Shown here one piece after another: positions 23,918-27,948 of a DNA stretch of 27,948 nucleotides. Under the pieces are notes generated by a model that made no database searches, had not been told where the DNA came from, and was given only the letters and a program-made list of their open reading frames with translations. The position numbers and the translations under genes are program-made. How positions within the stretch are numbered: the stretch's first letter is position 1; each line of letters starts with the position of its first letter. The DNA lies in assembly GCA_900556135.1 (NCBI GenBank), contig USNR01000021.1, positions 1-27,948 on the forward strand, in the 5' to 3' direction. This DNA is from an uncultured Clostridium sp. Lineage in GTDB: Bacteria; Bacillota; Clostridia; TANB77; CAG-508.

Positions 23918-25082
23918 AGTTATAGTAATGGTTTTAGATGGATTTGGAGTAGGAGAACTTCCAGATGCTAATAAGTATGGCGACGAAGGAAGCAATACTC
24001 TAGCAGGAATTTACAACAACACAAAATTAAACATTCCAAATATGAAGAAATTAGGAATATACAATATTGATGGAATAAATTTAGATGAAAAAGAAGAATC
24101 TCCAATAGGTATATATGGAAAGGCAGCAGAACAATGCGATGGAAAAAATAGTCCAGTTGGTCATTGGGAAATGTCTGGTTATATTCAACATCCAGCATTT
24201 AAAACATATCCAGATGCTTTTCCAAAAGAAATGATAGACGAGTTTATAGAAAAAACAGGAGTGAAAGGAATTTTATGCAATGAGGTTGGCTCGGGAACTG
24301 AAATATTAAAACGATTTGGAGAAGAACATGTAAAAACAGGATATCCAATAATATATACGTCAGCTGATAGTGTGTTTCAAATAGCTGCACATGAGGACGT
24401 TATACCAGTTGAAAAATTATATGAAATTTGTAGGATAGCTAGAGAAATGTTAAATAAGTCAGAATATAATATAGGAACAGTAATCGCTAGACCTTTTGTG
24501 GGAGATAAATCAGAAAACTTTAAAAGAACATATAATAGAAAAGATTTTGAAGCTTCAACATTTGGTAGAACTATGCTAGATGTTATAAAGGAAAATAAAT
24601 TAGATGTAATAGCAATAGGAAAAATAGAAGACTTATTTGTAGGCAGAGGAATAACAAGAGCTATTCATACACAAGGAAATGCTGATGGAATAGAAAAGAC
24701 AATAGACGAGATAAAGAAAGATACAAAAGGCCTTATATTTACAAACTTGGTTGATACAGATATGCTATATGGACATAGAAATGATATTGAAGGTTATGCA
24801 AGAGCATTAGAATACTTTGATGAAAAAATTCCTGAAATAATAAACACCATGAATGATGATGATGTGCTTATAATAACAGCAGACCATGGAAATGATCCAA
24901 GCACTCCTAGTACAGACCATTCTAGAGAATATACACCAATATTGATGTATGGCAAGAATTTGAAAAATAATGTAAATATTGGAGTTAGGGCTACATATGC
25001 TGATATTGCTGCAACAGTATTAGATATGTTAAATTTACCACAGCTAGGAACAGGAGAAAGTTTCAAAGAAAGTTTGAACTAG
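23907..25082 (+). CDS. deoB: Phosphopentomutase
   Basis: Interconverts (deoxy)ribose 1-phosphate and 5-phosphate in nucleoside catabolism; an alkaline-phosphatase-fold enzyme with two Mn ions. 391 residues, the usual length. Motifs: VLDGFGVGELPDA (metal site with catalytic region), NSPVGHWEMSG, NEVGSGTEI, and the metal-binding TADHGNDPSTPSTDHSRE. I chose the ATG at 23907, behind AAAGGAG at 23891, where the conserved MINRVIVMVLDGFG begins. An in-frame ATG at 23862 would add 15 unconserved residues inside the preceding gene. The overlap with the 783-residue gene implies translational coupling, an unusual partner for deoB. Confidence 0.95.
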   Translation: MINRVIVMVLDGFGVGELPDANKYGDEGSNTLAGIYNNTKLNIPNMKKLGIYNIDGINLDEKEESPIGIYGKAAEQCDGKNSPVGHWEMSGYIQHPAFKTYPDAFPKEMIDEFIEKTGVKGILCNEVGSGTEILKRFGEEHVKTGYPIIYTSADSVFQIAAHEDVIPVEKLYEICRIAREMLNKSEYNIGTVIARPFVGDKSENFKRTYNRKDFEASTFGRTMLDVIKENKLDVIAIGKIEDLFVGRGITRAIHTQGNADGIEKTIDEIKKDTKGLIFTNLVDTDMLYGHRNDIEGYARALEYFDEKIPEIINTMNDDDVLIITADHGNDPSTPSTDHSREYTPILMYGKNLKNNVNIGVRATYADIAATVLDMLNLPQLGTGESFKESLN

Positions 25083-25114
25083 ATTTTATAGTTAAAAAAT
25101 AATTAAAAATACAA

Positions 25115-25155
25115 AAAACAAGAATGTAATAAAAACAAAATTACATTCTTGTTTT
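25115..25155. terminator. Bidirectional intrinsic terminator between deoB and the minus-strand gene
   Basis: Perfect 16-base stem AAAACAAGAATGTAAT (25115-25130) with its complement at 25140-25155 and a 9-base A-rich loop. It gives a hairpin with T-run in both directions between convergent genes. Confidence 0.85.
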
Positions 25156-25160
25156 GACAT

Positions 25161-26015
25161 CTATTTAGAAATAGCTGGTTCTTTTTCTTGATATGTTTCT
25201 AATAGCTCTGGCTTTTTAAGGTATTTATTTAATAATTTGAAAGAGTTAGCATAATAATAACCATCGCAAATTCTTTCATCTCCAACAAAAGCTAAAGTTA
25301 TACATTTTTCTTCTTTTATTTCATCATCATCATAAATATAACTCTTTTTCTTTTTTCCCATAGCGAAAAACATACTAGTTGTGCCAAAATTGTAAATATG
25401 ATGATAAATTGTATCTATACCTAAAGAACCAACATTTGTAAGGAACACGCTGGTATGAAATGGACTCGCATCAATAACAGCTTTTGGCATAATACCATGT
25501 TTGTCTAAAAAAGATAATATTTTAACAGCAAAACGGATTAATCCGTCTGGAATTAAGCTTAAAGTTTTAGCTAGTGAGTCCGTATTATTGGTTGTAGTAG
25601 TCTCTTTATTTTTTTCAACAGCTGAATCTAATATTTCTTTTATTTCAAAAAGATTCTCATTTCCCTTAAACGGTAATTTAATAGAAGTTTCTTGCCCTTC
25701 ATCAGTAAGACTCTTTTTTATAACCAAAGAAACGTAAATGGTGTTTCTTTGATATGTACTTCCATTCATTATAAATCGGTTTAATTTAGGTCTTTCAGCA
25801 ATTATTCGTACTAAAGCAGCATAAATGATATTCATATAAGAAAGTTTTATTCCTTCAGAAGCTTTTTTATCAATATATTCATCAAGTGTTTTTAATGGAA
25901 TATCTTGCTTAAAATAAACTTGAGAATCTGCCCTTTCTGTCATTATATTAGGAATTACCCTAAAAAACGGTGGTAAATTCTTTACTTTTTTACCATCTGA
26001 TCTATGTCCAAACAT
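25161..26015 (-). CDS. Stand-alone acyltransferase-like protein (2-oxoacid dehydrogenase E2 / CAT fold), catalytic His replaced
   Basis: 284 residues with no lipoyl or E1-binding domain. The order of segments fits the catalytic domain of E2/chloramphenicol acetyltransferase enzymes: AALVRIIAERPKLNRFI, YVSLVIKKSL, FLTNVGSLGID, and a C-terminal DERICDG that aligns with the active-site motif DHRxxDG. The catalytic His is replaced by Glu (E247), while the Asp-Gly is kept (D251, G252). It may be a non-catalytic relative or use a different chemistry. Such proteins are often annotated as E2 subunits in Clostridia without an E1 or E3 nearby; none is seen here. GGGGAG precedes the ATG, and it has its own promoter. 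Confidence 0.8.
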   Translation of the reverse strand: MFGHRSDGKKVKNLPPFFRVIPNIMTERADSQVYFKQDIPLKTLDEYIDKKASEGIKLSYMNIIYAALVRIIAERPKLNRFIMNGSTYQRNTIYVSLVIKKSLTDEGQETSIKLPFKGNENLFEIKEILDSAVEKNKETTTTNNTDSLAKTLSLIPDGLIRFAVKILSFLDKHGIMPKAVIDASPFHTSVFLTNVGSLGIDTIYHHIYNFGTTSMFFAMGKKKKSYIYDDDEIKEEKCITLAFVGDERICDGYYYANSFKLLNKYLKKPELLETYQEKEPAISK

Positions 26016-26047
26016 TATAAAATCTCCCCTTCTTTTTACATAAATTA

Positions 26048-26076
26048 ATTGTACAATTATTTAATATACTTGTCAA
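26048..26076 (-). promoter_or_regulatory. Predicted sigma-A promoter of the E2-like gene
   Basis: On the minus strand: a perfect TTGACA (26076-26071), 17 bases, TACAAT (26053-26048), ending 32 bases before the ATG. Confidence 0.7.
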
Positions 26077-26083
26077 TGCAAAC

Positions 26084-26974
26084 TTAACAATCAAAATTGG
26101 GTACATATTCTTCTTCGTGTTTTCCTAGTTCCTGAATATACCCATTTTCTAAATCTAAAGTATATAGAAAATTTTCGATTTCCTTGTATTCTTTGTTAGA
26201 TAATTTTCTGTTTAAGTATTGGTCGGACTTTGACTGATAAGTCGGAAAGTATTGAGCCATCACACTAACATAAACTTCAGGACCTAGGTTATTTTTTATC
26301 CATTTAAGAATATTTTTAGAGTTTTGAATATGACCTGGTAATACTAAGTGTCTTATTATAACACCTTTTTGAATTATGCCATTTTCGTCAAATACAGGAT
26401 TTCCAACTTGTTTTATCATTTCTTGTATTGATGCAGTTGCATATTTAAAATAGTTATTAACTTTAGAATACTTTAAAGATAGTGTATTAGTGTAATATTT
26501 TAAGTCTGGCAAATAAACATCAATATAGCCATTTAAAGCCTGAATTGTTTCAACATTTTCATAGCTATTGGTATTATATATAATAGGAATAGACAATCCA
26601 TTTTCTCTAGCAATTTTTATAGCTTCTATAATTTGATAAACATACATTGTAGGTGTTACCAAATTTATATTATGAGCACCTTCAGATTGCTGATCTAAAA
26701 AGATATTGGCTAAATCGTCTATAGTAATATAATATCCGTTTCCTTCTTGACTAATTTTATAATTCTGGCAATAAATGCAATTTAAATTACAGTTAGAGAA
26801 AAATATTGTACCAGAGCCTTTAGTTCCACTAATACATGGCTCTTCAAATTGATGTAGTGATACTAAAGCTATTTTTATTTTATCTGTGCATTTGCATCTG
26901 CCAATTGAACCGTTTAATCTATTTATTTTACACATATGTGGGCATATTGTGCATTTTTCTAATTCTTGTAACAT
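26084..26974 (-). CDS. Radical SAM protein, PflX-like (pyruvate formate-lyase activating enzyme-related)
   Basis: 296 residues. The radical SAM motif is CNLNCIYCQ (C-x3-C-x2-C). A preceding Cys-rich stretch, CTICPHMC and GRCKC (about residues 8-29), matches the uncharacterised PflX/COG1313 group. Later segments PTMYVYQIIEAI, DVYLPDLKYY and HLVLPGH are also typical of that group. The substrate is unknown; a glycyl-radical enzyme is not present in the window. The ATG at 26974 has GAAAGAAG upstream. Only 27 bases separate it from the hairpin at 27002, leaving no space for a promoter, so expression probably depends on readthrough from the 91-residue gene. Confidence 0.88.
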   Translation of the reverse strand: MLQELEKCTICPHMCKINRLNGSIGRCKCTDKIKIALVSLHQFEEPCISGTKGSGTIFFSNCNLNCIYCQNYKISQEGNGYYITIDDLANIFLDQQSEGAHNINLVTPTMYVYQIIEAIKIARENGLSIPIIYNTNSYENVETIQALNGYIDVYLPDLKYYTNTLSLKYSKVNNYFKYATASIQEMIKQVGNPVFDENGIIQKGVIIRHLVLPGHIQNSKNILKWIKNNLGPEVYVSVMAQYFPTYQSKSDQYLNRKLSNKEYKEIENFLYTLDLENGYIQELGKHEEEYVPNFDC

Positions 26975-27001
26975 ATAAAAACTTCTTTCTACAAAAAGTG
27001 T

Positions 27002-27023
27002 GGGAGGAAGAAATCTTCCTCCC
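27002..27023 (-). terminator. Hairpin between the 91-residue gene and the radical SAM gene (terminator or attenuator)
   Basis: Perfect GGGAGGAAGA / TCTTCCTCCC inverted repeat with almost no spacer. On the minus strand it is followed by ACAC and then five T, a weak intrinsic terminator. With no promoter visible downstream it may act as a partial terminator. Confidence 0.65.
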
Positions 27024-27039
27024 GGTGGAATTGTTAAGT

Positions 27040-27315
27040 TTACTCGTTGATATACAGGTTGTAAAGAGATTTACTAAAGCGGATCCTTTTGCAAGGACCT
27101 ACGATTTCTCGAGCTTTCCTCTGTAAATCAAATAGAATTTTGGAACCTGATAAGGAATAATCAACTTCAAGAGGTTCTTCTCGTATAACCTGATAAGTTC
27201 CGTTGTCAGTTCCATACCGACGTAAAAGGATAGTTGGTGAACTGTAGGAAGACATAGCTTCAACAATCCAACCGTTTGCCTTCTCGTTGTCTGGAATTAC
27301 AGAAAATCCACGCAT
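27040..27315 (-). CDS. Hypothetical protein, 91 residues, with foreign-looking codons
   Basis: Not recognised. An excellent TAAGGAGG lies about 7 bases before the ATG, and a good promoter stands upstream, so the gene looks real. The protein is soluble and mixed alpha/beta: an N-terminal part with GWIVEAMSSYSSPTILLRRYG, a middle VIREEPLEVDYSLSG, a basic helix FDLQRKAREIVGPCKRIRF, and the end SLYNLYINE. Six of its eight Arg codons are CGN, whereas its neighbours use almost only AGA, and it has more GAC, AAC and ATC. This suggests horizontal transfer. Confidence 0.75.
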   Translation of the reverse strand: MRGFSVIPDNEKANGWIVEAMSSYSSPTILLRRYGTDNGTYQVIREEPLEVDYSLSGSKILFDLQRKAREIVGPCKRIRFSKSLYNLYINE

Positions 27316-27358
27316 TCCAATTCCTCCTTAAAGATTGTTAGATAAACTAACTGTATAT

Positions 27359-27387
27359 ATTGTAACAAATTTTATGCAAAAAGTCAA
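27359..27387 (-). promoter_or_regulatory. Predicted sigma-A promoter of the 91-residue gene
   Basis: On the minus strand: TTGACT (27387-27382), 17 bases, TACAAT (27364-27359), ending about 43 bases before the ATG. Confidence 0.65.
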
Positions 27388-27528
27388 TTTATGTTAATTA
27401 TGAGAGTAAGCTTTTGGAAGAATTGTGTGTATATGGAATAATAAAAAGGTATTGCAAGATATAACAAATTGTTATAAAATCTAAATGAAATAAGATTAAA
27501 TTTGGATTACATAAAAATAAGTTTTGAA

Positions 27529-27547
27529 TTAAGTATATTACTTAAGG
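27529..27547. repeat. Left copy of a 19-base inverted repeat with internal dyad
   Basis: TTAAGTATATTACTTAAGG, itself a near-palindrome TTAAGTA-N3-TACTTAA. The exact reverse complement occurs at 27715-27733. Confidence 0.75.
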
Positions 27548-27668
27548 GAATCCTATATTTTCTTAAATCACGATACTCCTAAGAGACATTCACATTTTTA
27601 GCGATTATATTCAAATGCTTTTTAATAATTTTTATAAAAATTAATTTAAAACTTTTTGTTATTAAATG

Positions 27669-27697
27669 TTGATTTTTCAATGTTTTATTGGTATACT
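27669..27697 (+). promoter_or_regulatory. Predicted sigma-A promoter reading toward the window end
   Basis: TTGATT, 17 bases, TATACT. Transcription would begin near 27704, so the dyad at 27715-27733 would lie just inside the transcript, where a bound repressor would block it. Confidence 0.55.
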
Positions 27698-27714
27698 TCC
27701 AGTATAAACAAAAT

Positions 27715-27733
27715 CCTTAAGTAATATACTTAA
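27715..27733. repeat. Right copy of the 19-base inverted repeat with internal dyad
   Basis: CCTTAAGTAATATACTTAA, the exact reverse complement of 27529-27547, located about 18 bases downstream of the predicted -10 box. Confidence 0.75.
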
Positions 27734-27806
27734 TACAAAAATAAAAATCTTGTGCAAGCTTTGAATTAGAATCGATTGAAGGGAAGAATCTTAATTTAAT
27801 ATGAAG

Positions 27807-27900
27807 GACGTCCGCTCATTTTGACTAATAATATGAACCAAATTAGGGAACCCAGAAATTTCCCTTATCGTCCTACGAGCAAGTCATATATTTATAGTTA
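27807..27900 (+). repeat. Copy B of a dispersed intergenic sequence (related to 20116-20040, minus strand)
   Basis: Shares GAC.TCCGCTCATTTTG and AAAT.AGGGAA.CC, at identical spacing, with copy A. It overlaps the left arm and loop of the long inverted repeat at 27821-27945. Confidence 0.5.
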
Positions 27901-27945
27901 AGAGAAAATTTCAATCCCTAATTGTGTCTCATATTTATTAGTCAA
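27821..27945. repeat. Long nested inverted repeat (about 45-base arms), MITE-like or structured RNA
   Basis: Four blocks pair in order: TTGACTAATAA (27821-27831) with TTATTAGTCAA (27935-27945); ATATGA with TCATAT; AATTAGGGA (27841-27849) with TCCCTAATT (27915-27923); GAAATTT (27855-27861) with AAATTTC (27906-27912). The loop is about 40 bases. Confidence 0.7.
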
Positions 27946-27948
27946 TGC

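Larger units (their letters stand above)
27388..27948. other. Long stretch without a gene (from 27316), rich in inverted repeats
   Basis: No ORF with a plausible start and ribosome binding site in either strand from 27316 to the window end. The stretch holds the minus-strand promoter at 27359, two copies of a 19-base dyad, a plus-strand promoter, and a long nested inverted repeat, each listed separately. A 7-codon frame, ATG at 27801 reading MKDVRSF, is too short to support. Confidence 0.6.

Noticed and set aside
26057..26071. Half of the 27.5-kb dyad (TAATATACTT) within the promoter of the E2-like gene
   Set aside because: Only ten AT-rich bases match and the other half site is missing, which is expected by chance.
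27801..27824. Seven-codon frame MKDVRSF after the promoter at 27669, as a leader peptide
   Set aside because: The nearest purine-rich site is about 15 bases away, there is no run of regulatory codons, and copy A at 20.1 kb does not keep the frame.

Overview
The window looks like chromosomal DNA of an anaerobic, low-GC Gram-positive bacterium of the class Clostridia. The signs are strong AGGAGG-type ribosome binding sites, AT-rich codons, a PASTA-domain kinase, a three-subunit NADH-linked [FeFe] hydrogenase, and the conserved Firmicutes order priA-def-fmt-rsmB-rlmN-prpC-prkC-rsgA-rpe. I saw no tRNA, rRNA, CRISPR array or intact transposase.

Region 1 (1-10865) is that housekeeping operon, all on the + strand and tightly packed up to prkC. 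It covers replication restart (priA, 5' end outside the window), formyl-methionine handling (def, fmt), a membrane zinc peptidase, rRNA methylation (rsmB, rlmN), a Ser/Thr phosphatase/kinase pair (prpC, prkC), a ribosome-assembly GTPase (rsgA) and ribulose-phosphate epimerase (rpe). Codon usage changes abruptly inside prkC near base 7590: glycine goes from GGT to GGA and isoleucine from ATT/ATC to ATA. The rest of the window keeps the second style. Either two related genomes were joined there (an assembly chimera) or a natural recombination took place. A 360-bp stretch between prkC and rsgA has a third composition and holds a start-less open frame and a GC-rich hairpin.

Region 2 (10866-14834) holds a secreted/membrane beta-repeat protein and endonuclease III on the minus strand. 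On the + strand are two half-size TauE/SafE-type membrane proteins and a 47-residue membrane-anchored protein. A Cys-rich minus-strand protein follows.

Region 3 (14835-20026) has cytidine deaminase, then the hydrogenase genes for NuoE-like, NuoF-like and catalytic [FeFe] subunits, which together form an NADH/ferredoxin-linked hydrogenase. An Rrf2-family regulator with four clustered cysteines follows.

Region 4 (20027-25155) has a monofunctional peptidoglycan transglycosylase and an XRE-type regulator on the minus strand. Divergent from the regulator is a 783-residue coiled-coil protein of unknown function, whose end overlaps deoB (phosphopentomutase). The intergenic region carries repeated dyads, one of them over the predicted -35 of the large gene. 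This regulator/unknown-protein unit is the best candidate for an undescribed system.

Region 5 (25156-27948) has three minus-strand genes: an E2/CAT-fold acyltransferase-like protein lacking the catalytic His, a PflX-like radical SAM protein, and a 91-residue protein with foreign-looking codons. Beyond them is a 633-bp stretch without a gene. It holds two copies of a 19-bp dyad 186 bp apart in inverted orientation, a good promoter, and a long nested inverted repeat whose left part resembles a sequence near 20.1 kb.
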